From assembly GCA_031292555.1 (NCBI GenBank), contig JARLGV010000121.1, positions 1 to 64,000 on the forward strand: a DNA stretch of 64,000 nt, written 5' to 3'. Shown one piece after another: positions 29,273 to 37,706 of this stretch (positions within the stretch are counted from its first letter, which is position 1; each line of letters begins with the position of its first letter). Both the position numbers and the translations under genes were made by a program. The stretch comes from Fimbriimonas sp. Lineage in GTDB: Bacteria > Armatimonadota > Fimbriimonadia > Fimbriimonadales > Fimbriimonadaceae. The notes below the pieces were generated by a model. That model saw nothing but the letters and a program-made list of their open reading frames with translations. It was not told the DNA's origin and did not search any database.

Positions 29273-32236
29273 ATGAAGAAGTTGCCTGTTCGTGAGTCCT
29301 GGATTGTGTTGCTTGCCGCTGTTTCGGCGGCGCCTGCCTGCGCTCAGTTGGGCGGCGCTTGGATCGTCGTCGACCCACACGCAACACCAATTGAAAAGTT
29401 GGCGGCGCGAGAGGTGGCACGGTACATCTATCTCCGAACGGGCCTGTTGCCGCAGATCTCGTCCAAGGTCCCTGCTCGCGGCCTGTCGATTTTCATCGAA
29501 ACGAAGGCGGAAGCGCGCGCCCATCGTCTTCGAGGCATTTCAGGAAGGGTGGCTAAGCTCGGAGACCAGGAGTTTGTGCTCCACAAGATCGGAAACCGGC
29601 TAGATATCGTCGGCGGTGCTCCGATCGGCGCCCTGTACGGCGCTTATCGGCTGGTCGAGAAGATGGGCGTTCGGTTTTACCTCGACGGCGACACGATTCC
29701 CGATCAGCACGTGGCGCTTCGACTTCCGGACGTCGACGAAGTGGGAAAGCCAATCTTCAACCTCCGAGGCATCCAGCCATTCCATGACTTTCCCGAAGGC
29801 CCTGATTGGTGGAACGAGAACGAGTACAAGGCGGTTATCGGCCAGCTTGCCAAGCTTCGGATGAACTTCATCGGATTGCATACCTATCCCGAGGGTGGGG
29901 TGGGGGCGGAGCCTCTGGTTTGGATCGGGCAGCCCAAGGATGTGCGCCCAGACGGAACCGTGGCCTACAGCTACCCGGCGCAATGGGCCTCGACGGCGCG
30001 GATCGACCGATGGGGCTATGCGGTAACCCCGACCGGTGAATTCACGAACGGCGGATCTCAGATCTTTCCGCAAGACGTTTTCGGGCCCGACGCTCAGACG
30101 GGAAACATGCCGATGGCAACGACACACGAGGGCGCAAACGCGGTCTTCAACGCATCGGGGCGAATGTTCCGCAATGCCTTCCGGTATGCCCACGAGCTTG
30201 GGATCAAGACCTGCGTCGGAACGGAGACTCCGCTCACGATTCCAGCCGCGGTGAGCGAGCGACTGAAGCTGGAGGGGAAGGACCCGACCAGCCAAGCAAC
30301 GATTCGCGAGCTTTACCGAGGGATCTTCACCCGGATTCAGCGCGCATATCCAAGCGACTATTACTGGCTTTGGACCCCCGAGGATTGGACTTGGGGCGGG
30401 AACTCGCCCGTGCAATTCCAGCGAACGGTGTCGGATATGACGGCGGCCGAAGACGCGCTGAAGGACATCGGATCAACAATGAAGCTGGCGACATGCGGCT
30501 GGGTACTGGGTCCGCAAAATGACCGCGCCGCTCTCGACCGAGTTCTGCCGAAATCGGTCCCGGTGTCGACCATCAACCGTGAGGTCGGATATGCACCGGT
30601 CGAACCGGGATTTGCCGACGTGCACGGTCGTTCGAAGTGGGCGATCCCGTGGATGGAGAACGACCCTTCGCTCTCGGCGCCCCAAATGTGGGCCGGACGG
30701 ATGAAGGCCGATGCGGCTGACGCGTTTCGTTACGGTTGCGACGGACTATTCGGCATCCATTGGCGGACGAAGGTTCTCGAACCGACGGTGGCCGCCCTCG
30801 CTGAATCGGGATGGGACGCTTCTTTGACCAAGATCGGCGCTACCGACCGGCTGCAGAAGGCAAATCCAAGCGGGGCCATCGGCGGAAGCCTGGCGAGTTT
30901 CAGCCAGCCGATTGCCGGGACCGAGGATCTGATCGTGTACCAAACGTGCCGATATGGCATGTCGGCGTACGACATCAAGGCGCCCAAGGGCCGCTATCGC
31001 GTCGTGCTGAAGTTCTGCGAGCCGTTCTACGACAAGGTTGGCGAGCGGGTGTTCAGCGTTTCGCTAAACGGCAAGCGCGTCATCGATGATCTCGATTCGT
31101 TGGCGCGAGTAGGGAAGAACCGTGCCCTCGATTTCACGTTCGACTCGGTGGACGTTTTTAGCGGTCGCTTGCGGATCGCATTCGAACCCAAAGTCGGGCT
31201 TCCGATGATCTGCGGCATCGTCGTAACCGGAAAAGGGTACGAGCGAAAGATCGACTGCGGCGGTCCGGCTTACAAGGACTACGTGGCCGATCAGGCGAAC
31301 GACGCCTGGCAGGATCGTAATCGAGCGTTGCCGGTTCGGGACTTCTATTTGGACTTCGCCAACGCGAACTTCGGCGCGAACGTCGGCCACAGAATCGGAG
31401 CGATCCTCGCCCGGATCGACGGGGTCAACCTTCCGAAGCCGGCGGATTGGATTGACGGTCCCGGCGGCATTACGATCAACTCGACGCCTTGGAGCGAGGT
31501 CTCGCGGCAGTACGCCTTCGTCGATGAATTGGGAGCGATAGAGAAGGAGATTCAGGGCGCGGGGAACCTATCTCGCTTCCAATACTGGCTGGAAACTTTC
31601 CGATACATGCGTTCGATGGGAGAGACCGGCTGCCTACGAGGCCAGCTAGACGGTCTTGTCAAGCAGCTTGGCGCCGCAATGTCGGAAGAGGATCGGGCGA
31701 AGTTTGGGCAGGAGGCGGAAGACGTTCGGCAGCAGATGAGCCGCTCTTGGGATCAAATGATCCGTCACCTGCTGCAGACCATCAGCACACCCGGGGAACT
31801 GGGCACGGTTGCCAACCTGGAGCAGCACGTCCGGGTGAAGGACCAGTTCCTGACTTCTCATCTCAAGGAGATCGGATCCAACGCATTGCCGATCATCGGG
31901 AGCCTCGGCTTTCGCCCCTACGTCAAGCCGAGACTTACGGTGACGACCCTGCGGTCTTTGCTTGAACCTGGAGAGTCGCTGACCATTCCGATCCTCCTCC
32001 AGTACGGCGCAAGCGATCCTGTCGTTACCGTCCATTGGAGGATGCTGGGCAAGGGGGATTTTCACGCGGTAACGGCAGTGCACCTGGGTCGCGGAGTGTA
32101 TCGGGCGACGGTCCCTCCCGTCACCGGCATCGGCCTCGAATACTACGTAACCGCCCCGGATCGTAACGGACACCCGCTGACATTCCCGGCCACCGCTCCG
32201 ATGCTCAACCAAACGGCTATCGTCATGCCCAAGTAA
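29273..32236 (+). CDS. Large secreted glycosidase-like protein with malectin-like domain
   Basis: A 987-residue exported protein with a signal peptide ending near PACAQ. The first part (IVVDPHATPIEKLAAREVAR, then IVGGAPIGALYGAYRLVEK) has the shape of the N-terminal domain that precedes the barrel in alpha-glucuronidases and beta-hexosaminidases (GH67, GH115, GH20). A barrel-like region follows with WLWTPEDWTWGG and acidic residues that may be catalytic. Residues about 550-650 (YRVVLKFCEPFYDKVGERVF, FSVSLNGKRVIDDLD) look like a malectin/Di-glucose-binding domain; the C terminus is helical and then beta-sandwich. AAGGAG precedes the ATG. Exact family and substrate need a profile search. Confidence 0.75.
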   Translation: MKKLPVRESWIVLLAAVSAAPACAQLGGAWIVVDPHATPIEKLAAREVARYIYLRTGLLPQISSKVPARGLSIFIETKAEARAHRLRGISGRVAKLGDQEFVLHKIGNRLDIVGGAPIGALYGAYRLVEKMGVRFYLDGDTIPDQHVALRLPDVDEVGKPIFNLRGIQPFHDFPEGPDWWNENEYKAVIGQLAKLRMNFIGLHTYPEGGVGAEPLVWIGQPKDVRPDGTVAYSYPAQWASTARIDRWGYAVTPTGEFTNGGSQIFPQDVFGPDAQTGNMPMATTHEGANAVFNASGRMFRNAFRYAHELGIKTCVGTETPLTIPAAVSERLKLEGKDPTSQATIRELYRGIFTRIQRAYPSDYYWLWTPEDWTWGGNSPVQFQRTVSDMTAAEDALKDIGSTMKLATCGWVLGPQNDRAALDRVLPKSVPVSTINREVGYAPVEPGFADVHGRSKWAIPWMENDPSLSAPQMWAGRMKADAADAFRYGCDGLFGIHWRTKVLEPTVAALAESGWDASLTKIGATDRLQKANPSGAIGGSLASFSQPIAGTEDLIVYQTCRYGMSAYDIKAPKGRYRVVLKFCEPFYDKVGERVFSVSLNGKRVIDDLDSLARVGKNRALDFTFDSVDVFSGRLRIAFEPKVGLPMICGIVVTGKGYERKIDCGGPAYKDYVADQANDAWQDRNRALPVRDFYLDFANANFGANVGHRIGAILARIDGVNLPKPADWIDGPGGITINSTPWSEVSRQYAFVDELGAIEKEIQGAGNLSRFQYWLETFRYMRSMGETGCLRGQLDGLVKQLGAAMSEEDRAKFGQEAEDVRQQMSRSWDQMIRHLLQTISTPGELGTVANLEQHVRVKDQFLTSHLKEIGSNALPIIGSLGFRPYVKPRLTVTTLRSLLEPGESLTIPILLQYGASDPVVTVHWRMLGKGDFHAVTAVHLGRGVYRATVPPVTGIGLEYYVTAPDRNGHPLTFPATAPMLNQTAIVMPK

Positions 32237-32258
32237 CGGAGCCTCTCGACCTCAAGGA

Positions 32259-32300
32259 GGGCGGACTTCAGTCCGCCCAAGTGTCCCGGGCTTCAGCCCG
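32259..32300. repeat. Pair of TTCA-loop palindromes (REP-like)
   Basis: GGGCGGAC-TTCA-GTCCGCCC (32259-32278) followed by CGGGC-TTCA-GCCCG (32287-32300). Two adjacent hairpins with the same loop, 23 bases past a stop codon, look like a REP-type extragenic element and may also end the upstream transcript. A related TGAAG-loop palindrome occurs near 37320. Confidence 0.5.
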
Positions 32301-32595
32301 ATCCGTATGAAGTTCAATGGTAAAGCGAGCCCCGCCTTGTGGTTTGCCATCAAAGCAGAGGTAGCTCGGACGAAGCCCTAAGTGAAGGCTTTCTGGTATT
32401 CAATTGCGTGAGAACGGCGCTGAATCGAAAGAGCGCCCAAGTTCCCCCTAATTCGGCAAAGGAGAGCATCGATAAATGAAAATTCTGCTAAGTCGAAGGA
32501 AGCAGCGGACGACATACCAGCAAGCCCTCAGATCTGATGCGCTCGGCCTTGGCACGTTGCCAATATGCCTTGATGCTTCGACACCGCGACTTTCG

Positions 32596-32745
32596 TCAGT
32601 GGCTGGGCGGGCGGTAGCCGAATTGCTGGCCGGCTGGCAGCTTCATTTGCTTGGTAGGCGCCTGGGTGGTGGCGGCAGGCTGCGAACAGCCTGCCAAAAC
32701 GGCCAACACCACCAGAATCGCCGTAACGTTTTTGAATGCAGTCAC
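32596..32745 (-). CDS. Small lipoprotein downstream of the prepilin-like gene
   Basis: A 49-residue product: hydrophobic segment AILVVLAVLAGC is a classical lipobox with the lipidated Cys at residue 20, leaving a mature peptide of only about 30 residues (SQPAATTQAPTKQMKL and a PPSH end). The GTG at 32745 overlaps the TGA of the prepilin-like gene (GTGA), the same coupling as dnaJ-hspR; an ATG at 32760 is an alternative. The tight coupling suggests joint function at the cell surface. No homologue recognised. Confidence 0.65.
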   Translation of the reverse strand: MTAFKNVTAILVVLAVLAGCSQPAATTQAPTKQMKLPAGQQFGYRPPSH

Positions 32746-33674
32746 TCCGTGCCGTCCCATTGATATCTCGCATCGTCGGTGATCTGGTTTAGATACACCG
32801 AACGCGCTCCGTTGTAGTTCGTGCCAACCGCCATCGCGCCGGGCGACTTCTTGGCGACGTGGCCGTCCCCGTAGGCGATCAGCATCATGCCGGTGCCGCG
32901 CTGGCTGACCAGGCCGGTGACATACCCGTCCGCCACATCTGGCTTGATTGGGACGAATCCGGGAGTGGCAAAGAAGCTGTCGGGCCCCCAGCAGTCGCCT
33001 GGCACAAGGGCGAGGAAGGTGGCCGGATCGCAAACAACCGGAAACACGATCTGCACCACGAAAGGCGACCTGTCACCGTCGTACAGCGACCAGAAACCGG
33101 GTACCTGGATCTCGCTGGCGCCGGTCTTGGCCGCAAACAGGACCGTCTCTGCCGGACGCGCGATCGAAGTCGCGCTACGCGGCATCGGGTTATGGGGTGC
33201 GACCTGTGGCTCGGGTGCCCAAGCGCGGACGTTGTATCCGTATTGCGTGTCGAAAAGTTGACTCCAAGGCGCCGGCCACAGGGGAGCCCCCGGGAAGCCG
33301 GGGAATGCCAGAAGCGCTGGTCCCTGCGGGTCGGCTAGGATATTCACGTTCTTCATATATGGCTGAACGATCTCGCTCCACGGCGCATAGTCCCCATCGG
33401 GATTCCCGGGATAAACGTTGTAGCCAGTTCCCGAGCCCCAAGTAGCGGGCAACATCGCCGTGTCGTCGAAGTCGCCTTCGTACATCAGGGCGGCAAGTGC
33501 GGTTTGCTTTGCGTTGCTCAAGCTGGACGTCTGCTTGGCAGCCTGCTTTGCTCGAGCGAACACGGGGAAGAGAATCGAGGCCAAGATCGCGATGATCGCA
33601 ATCACAACCAAGAGTTCGATCAACGTAAATGCGGATTGCGGAGAGGTGCGACGAGTAAGTGGATCGTTGTGCAT
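32742..33674 (-). CDS. Prepilin-like secreted protein (DUF1559-type)
   Basis: A 310-residue protein with a type III prepilin signal: short basic leader, then SAFTLIELLVVIAIIAIL, cleaved before Phe by PilD-type peptidase and methylated. The segment FPVFARAKQAAKQTSSLSNA after the helix and the late YGDGHVAKKSPGA (an H-x-D-G variant) are the hallmarks of the very numerous pseudopilin-like proteins of Armatimonadota and planctomycetes. The role is unknown; they are thought to be surface or periplasmic. It is coupled to a small lipoprotein and divergent from an XRE-cupin regulator. Confidence 0.9.
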   Translation of the reverse strand: MHNDPLTRRTSPQSAFTLIELLVVIAIIAILASILFPVFARAKQAAKQTSSLSNAKQTALAALMYEGDFDDTAMLPATWGSGTGYNVYPGNPDGDYAPWSEIVQPYMKNVNILADPQGPALLAFPGFPGAPLWPAPWSQLFDTQYGYNVRAWAPEPQVAPHNPMPRSATSIARPAETVLFAAKTGASEIQVPGFWSLYDGDRSPFVVQIVFPVVCDPATFLALVPGDCWGPDSFFATPGFVPIKPDVADGYVTGLVSQRGTGMMLIAYGDGHVAKKSPGAMAVGTNYNGARSVYLNQITDDARYQWDGTE

Positions 33675-33798
33675 GATGATTTCGCCGGCCAGGTCTCGCC
33701 GGCCCGGACGCCTGCGTTCGGTCGGCCCAACCTGCCCAACCGATTAAACAACGGCTATTTTGCGTGGCCAATAGGACCGCCGATTGCCATCCGAAAAC

Positions 33799-33827
33799 GT
33801 ACAACAGAACCCCGGTATTTGTTGTAC
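33799..33827. promoter_or_regulatory. Inverted repeat operator between prepilin and XRE regulator genes
   Basis: GTACAACA-N13-TGTTGTAC, perfect 8-bp arms with half-sites 21 bp apart. It lies 12 bases before the regulator ATG and 125 bases upstream of the divergent prepilin-like gene. TACATT at 33825-33830 (possible -10) overlaps the right arm, so binding should block the regulator promoter. Autoregulation and control of the divergent operon are inferred. Confidence 0.6.
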
Positions 33828-33839
33828 ATTCCTCTATGA

Positions 33840-34595
33840 ATGGAACCTCGTTCAGGGTCTGATGCAAAGGACCCAATTGTGTTCGGCCGGAACGTACGCG
33901 CGCTTCGTGGGTTGCGTGGTTGGAGCATCCGGGACCTATCGGTGCGCTGTGGGCTCTCCACGCGGACAATCGTCAAGATCGAAAGCGGACGAGGATGTTC
34001 GATCAAATCCGAACTGGAAGTCGCGCGAGGCTTGAATAGCTATGTCGGACGCTTGTGGGATCGATCGCTCATATCCGAAGCGCCGGAACGGGTCATCAAG
34101 AGGACAAGCGGACGGTGGTTCTTTTCGCACGTCGACGATGCCGCTCAATACCACTGCCGCATTCGGCGGACATCCTTCGACAACGCTACGTATCGCCTTC
34201 AGAGCGACCCTGACGAGATTCAAGATGAGATGGAGCGCCACCGCTTGGGGCGTTCGGGTCTGTCGCGAGCCTTTGTGAAGGCGAGCGGCGGCGCTATCAC
34301 CGGAGGGTATTTCCAATTCAACGAGGGTGAAAGCTATGGTCCGGACCGAAAGCAAACGGACTTTACTTACATCACCTTCCTGATCGTCTGCACGAAAGGG
34401 ACGATCGACTTCACGATCCGCGGCACGACACATCGGCTGGAGGAGGGGGAGTCGATCGTGTTCGTAGACGACGACGCGTCTACCCTTAGTCCCGCGCCCA
34501 GCATTCGGACCGAAGACCTGCCCTGCAAGTTCTACTTCCTGTGCCCCCGCCTCTTCCCGATCGAAACCCAAACCCGGTCGAAGGGTTCGAATTAG
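33840..34595 (+). CDS. XRE-family regulator with cupin-like C-terminal domain
   Basis: A 251-residue transcription factor. Residues about 15-70 form a lambda-repressor-type HTH (FGRNVRALRGLRGWSIRDLS, CGLSTRTIVKIESGRG). The C-terminal half carries a cupin-like double-stranded beta-helix (YITFLIVCTKGTIDFTIRG, then HRLEEGESIVFVDDDAST), a common small-molecule sensing domain fused to XRE HTHs. Metal-binding His residues typical of enzymatic cupins are not obvious. It is divergent from the prepilin-lipoprotein pair, with an inverted repeat between. The ligand is unknown. Confidence 0.85.
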   Translation: MEPRSGSDAKDPIVFGRNVRALRGLRGWSIRDLSVRCGLSTRTIVKIESGRGCSIKSELEVARGLNSYVGRLWDRSLISEAPERVIKRTSGRWFFSHVDDAAQYHCRIRRTSFDNATYRLQSDPDEIQDEMERHRLGRSGLSRAFVKASGGAITGGYFQFNEGESYGPDRKQTDFTYITFLIVCTKGTIDFTIRGTTHRLEEGESIVFVDDDASTLSPAPSIRTEDLPCKFYFLCPRLFPIETQTRSKGSN

Positions 34596-34794
34596 GCAGT
34601 CGCCCGAGTCCTATGGGAATTCCGCAAGGGGTTGCGGCGGTGTAGATCTGTTACTGCGCCGCACGACTGGTGGGCCACGTAGGACCGCGACTGCTGGGCC
34701 TACGCGCTGCAACAAGGCGTGATCGATGCTTGCGTGTGTCCAGCCCGCACGCCTGGGAATTGTGGGGCGGCAGTAGCCCGCGCTCCTTGACGGG

Positions 34795-35913
34795 CTAGAG
34801 GCGTTCGTAGCGGGTGTTTCGTCGGGCGGGTGTGTAGCCGGCGTCGGCGATGATTCGCTCGAACTCCTCGGCGCTTAGGATGAATTTGTTGCCGGCGGCG
34901 GAGACGACGTTTTCCTCGATCATCACGGAGCCGAAGTCGTTGGCGCCGTAGTTCAGCGCGGTCTGGGCGATCTTCGGACCTTGGGTGAGGATGGAGACCT
35001 GGAGGTTGTCGAAGTTGTCCAAGAACAAGCGCGAGACCGCGACCGTCTTGAGATAGTCCAGACCGCTTGCTTTGTGGGGGATCGGCAGGTTCGTGTCTTC
35101 CGGTTGGAAGTTCCACGTGATAAAGGCGCGGAACGGATTGCACTCGTCCTGGAGGTCCCGGATCCGGCCGAGGTGCTCGACCCGGTCTTCGATCGTCTCG
35201 ACGTGGCCGAACATCATCGAGGCGGTGCTTCGAATACCGAGAGCGGACGCCGTGCGCATGCACTCCAACCACTCGTCGGTGGTGTCCTTATACGGTGCGA
35301 TGATCTTGCGAACGCGATCGACGAGGATCTCTCCGCCGGCGCCCGGAATCGAATGCAGACCGGCGGCGTGAAGGCGCTGGAGCGTGTCGTGGAGAGTTAA
35401 CCGCGAAATGTGGGCGATGTAGATGATCTCGGCAGGCGAGAGCGCGTGCAGGATGACTTCCGGATACGTTGCGTGAATCTTGGCGAAGATGCTCTCGTAG
35501 TAGTCGATTTTGAGTTTGGGGTTGAGTCCACCCTGGAAGAGGATCTCTACTCCGCCCTTCGAGACCGTGTCTCCTACTTTGTCGAGAATCTCCTGGTCGC
35601 TGTGAACGTAACCCTCGTCATGACCGGGCGCCCGGTAGAAGGCGCAGAACTTACAGCGCACCCAACACACGTTCGTGTAGTTAAGAATGCGTCCGATGAT
35701 GTAGGTGACGGTCCGGCCAGGAACTTTGCGCTGCCGCTGGAAGTTCGCGAGGCTGGCGAGATCGAGTGGATTCGGGTGGTGGAACAGGAAGACCGCATCG
35801 TTGGCGCTCAGTCTTTCGCCGGCATATACCTTGTCAGCGATCGTGTCGATCGAAATGCCCTCAAGGCGGTCAGCCGCAACGGTAGCCATCTGCTCCATTG
35901 TACTTTCTTCCAT
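34795..35913 (-). CDS. mqnC: Cyclic dehypoxanthinyl futalosine synthase
   Basis: A 372-residue radical SAM enzyme of the futalosine menaquinone pathway, cyclising dehypoxanthinyl futalosine. The Fe-S cluster motif is NVCWVRCKFCAFYR, with Cys83, Cys87 and Cys90 (CX3CX2C), in the form typical of MqnC. Other MqnC/E blocks: LFQGGLNPKLKIDYYE, SIPGAGGEILVDRVR, and ANDFGSVMIEENVVSAAG near the C terminus. It implies menaquinone-based respiration made without the classical men pathway. Other mqn genes are not in the window. The flavoprotein gene upstream ends 9 bases before this start, so they may share a transcript. ATG 35898 is an alternative start. Confidence 0.94.
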   Translation of the reverse strand: MEESTMEQMATVAADRLEGISIDTIADKVYAGERLSANDAVFLFHHPNPLDLASLANFQRQRKVPGRTVTYIIGRILNYTNVCWVRCKFCAFYRAPGHDEGYVHSDQEILDKVGDTVSKGGVEILFQGGLNPKLKIDYYESIFAKIHATYPEVILHALSPAEIIYIAHISRLTLHDTLQRLHAAGLHSIPGAGGEILVDRVRKIIAPYKDTTDEWLECMRTASALGIRSTASMMFGHVETIEDRVEHLGRIRDLQDECNPFRAFITWNFQPEDTNLPIPHKASGLDYLKTVAVSRLFLDNFDNLQVSILTQGPKIAQTALNYGANDFGSVMIEENVVSAAGNKFILSAEEFERIIADAGYTPARRNTRYERL

Positions 35914-35922
35914 TCCGAGATT

Positions 35923-37173
35923 TCACGTTTTCTTGAAAGTTGCCGCCGATTCGCCGCCGACATACCCGGTGGCGAACGCCGCCTGGAGGTTATAACCTCC
36001 AACCGGACCGGCCACATCCAACACCTCGCCGCACACGAACAACCCCTCAACTATTCGGGACTCCATCGTGTGGGGATCGACTTCGTCCAGCGAGATCCCG
36101 CCGGCGACGACCTCGCCCTTCTCAAGCGGAACGGCTCGGGCCTCGCCGAAGCTCCAACCCTTCATTGTCGTGACCAAGCGGTTTCTGGAGGACTTGTCCA
36201 AGCGAGCAGCTACGGTGTCGTTCGCGACTTTGGCGGCCCTCATCAACGGCTCGATTGCGTTCTTTGGCACGATATCGTCGAGATAGGTGGATACGAGTCG
36301 CTTGGGGTGGGTCTGAGCCCAAGACAAGATGGAAGCGGCCAGCGATTCGAAGGTGTCGTCGGGCAAAACATCTGCTTCGATCGTGACAGGACCTTCCACC
36401 ATCCTCTCCGCGACGATGCGGCTGATTCCCAGTATTGTTGGTCCAGAAAGGCCGTGGTGGGTCAGGAGCATATCTCCCCGCCAACGGGAGATCTCCTTGC
36501 CGGCTAGGCGCGCCTTGACCACGCAATCTCGAATGGACAGCCCCGACAGGTCCGGAATCGGGCTGTTGAGATAGATTGGGGCAAGAGCCGCTCGAATCTT
36601 GGTGACCCGGTGGCCGATCGCACGGGCCCAGACCCAGCCGTCCCCGGTCGTTCCACTGTTCGGATACGAACTGCCCCCGACGCTGAGAACCACCGAATGG
36701 GCGAGGATGGACTCGTTCACTCCTACCTTCACGCCCTGCACCCGGCCCTCGGATACTTCGATGCCGCTTACCGGGCAGTTCAGGCGTACTTCGACACCGG
36801 CTTCGTCCAGGTAACCGGCAAGGATGCGAACGACGTCTTTGGCCGTGCTGTCCACTGGGAAAATTCGCCCGTCCGGGCGGGTGTAGACCTCCAGCCCTCG
36901 ATCGGTCAGCATCTCGACGATCTGGAGATTCGTGAAGCGATAGCAAGCCGGTCGAATGAAGCGCGCCTCGTTGGGCCGAAACGCCTTGAGCACGGCTTCG
37001 AGCGGGCCGTCATGGGTGATATTGCACTTGCCGCCGCCCGAGATCAGAATCTTGGTTCCGATGCGCTCGGTCTTCTCCAGAAGCAGGACCGCCGCGCCCA
37101 AACTGGCGGCTCGCCATGCGGCAAGGATCCCAGCCGCTCCCGCCCCCACCACCACGACATCCGGCTTTCGCAT
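35923..37173 (-). CDS. FAD-dependent oxidoreductase (HI0933/BaiN-like)
   Basis: A 416-residue flavoprotein. The N-terminal dinucleotide fold is DVVVVGAGAAGILAAWRAA, followed by the family signature RIGTKILISGGGKCNIT. Later blocks include VVLSVGGSSYPNSGTTGDG and the C-terminal VAGGISLDEVDPHTMESRI plus GGYNLQAAFATG. This matches the HI0933/YhiN (BaiN-like) family of uncharacterised NAD(P)/FAD proteins. The frame is open 84 codons further upstream, but that part overlaps repeat-like intergenic sequence; ATG 37173 begins the Rossmann fold. Nine bases separate it from mqnC. The substrate is unknown. Confidence 0.92.
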   Translation of the reverse strand: MRKPDVVVVGAGAAGILAAWRAASLGAAVLLLEKTERIGTKILISGGGKCNITHDGPLEAVLKAFRPNEARFIRPACYRFTNLQIVEMLTDRGLEVYTRPDGRIFPVDSTAKDVVRILAGYLDEAGVEVRLNCPVSGIEVSEGRVQGVKVGVNESILAHSVVLSVGGSSYPNSGTTGDGWVWARAIGHRVTKIRAALAPIYLNSPIPDLSGLSIRDCVVKARLAGKEISRWRGDMLLTHHGLSGPTILGISRIVAERMVEGPVTIEADVLPDDTFESLAASILSWAQTHPKRLVSTYLDDIVPKNAIEPLMRAAKVANDTVAARLDKSSRNRLVTTMKGWSFGEARAVPLEKGEVVAGGISLDEVDPHTMESRIVEGLFVCGEVLDVAGPVGGYNLQAAFATGYVGGESAATFKKT

Positions 37174-37706
37174 GCGCCTGTATTGTGAAGCAAGGCTGGA
37201 TTCAAGTGCTGAGGTGGAATAGGCGAGCGTCGACCATCGCAGGCGACCTGCAACGATGGAGATCGCCGACCGGGCATTGAGGCGGTGTGAAGCGCCGAAG
37301 GTGCGTTGGCATAAGGGCATTGGGTGAAGCCCAAGGAAACGGAACGTGCGATCCGGACGGGCCAAAGGCCTGTGGCATATAAACGTCCGAAGCGTGGACA
37401 AGGTAGTCCGCAAGTTCAATGTCAAATCGAGTTGAGATCGCCGGCGGCGCCCGTCCTCCTCCTTCGGTGGCGTTCGGCTGGGTAATCGATGGCACGGGCC
37501 GTTGGCCCGTTCGGGGTCGCGGACACCGTGCCTAGGGCTTGCCGCCCTAGGCTTCTATGGAACCGCACCTTAGGCGCTGTCGGAGGCGTGGACTCTTGGC
37601 GTAACGGATTCTCCCCCCTTTCTGTCGCTGCGCGACATCTTCTCCTCGGAGGCGGAAGAATGGACGTGTGACGGATCGAGGATGAGGTACCTGTCGATTC
37701 GGTACG
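37174..37706. repeat. 533-base intergenic region rich in palindromes
   Basis: No convincing gene. It contains several hairpins: TTGGG-TGAAG-CCCAA (37320-37334), ACGGGCC-GTT-GGCCCGT (37494-37510) and GCCTAGGGC-TTGCC-GCCCTAGGC (37530-37552). The series looks like an interspersed repeat or REP-like cluster rather than unique regulatory DNA. The promoter of the M24 peptidase gene should lie near the right end, but I could not pick a convincing one. Confidence 0.4.

Noticed and set aside
32476-32763. Plus-strand frame of 95 codons with an upstream GGAGAG
   Set aside because: Antisense to the small lipoprotein with a clear lipobox; product is Arg/Gly-rich without features.
35410-36507. 365-codon plus-strand frame across mqnC and the flavoprotein
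   Set aside because: Covers two well-recognised minus-strand genes; no independent support.
37174-37425. 84-codon N-terminal extension of the flavoprotein gene
   Set aside because: The extension runs through palindromic intergenic DNA; the Rossmann fold starts at the ATG at 37173.
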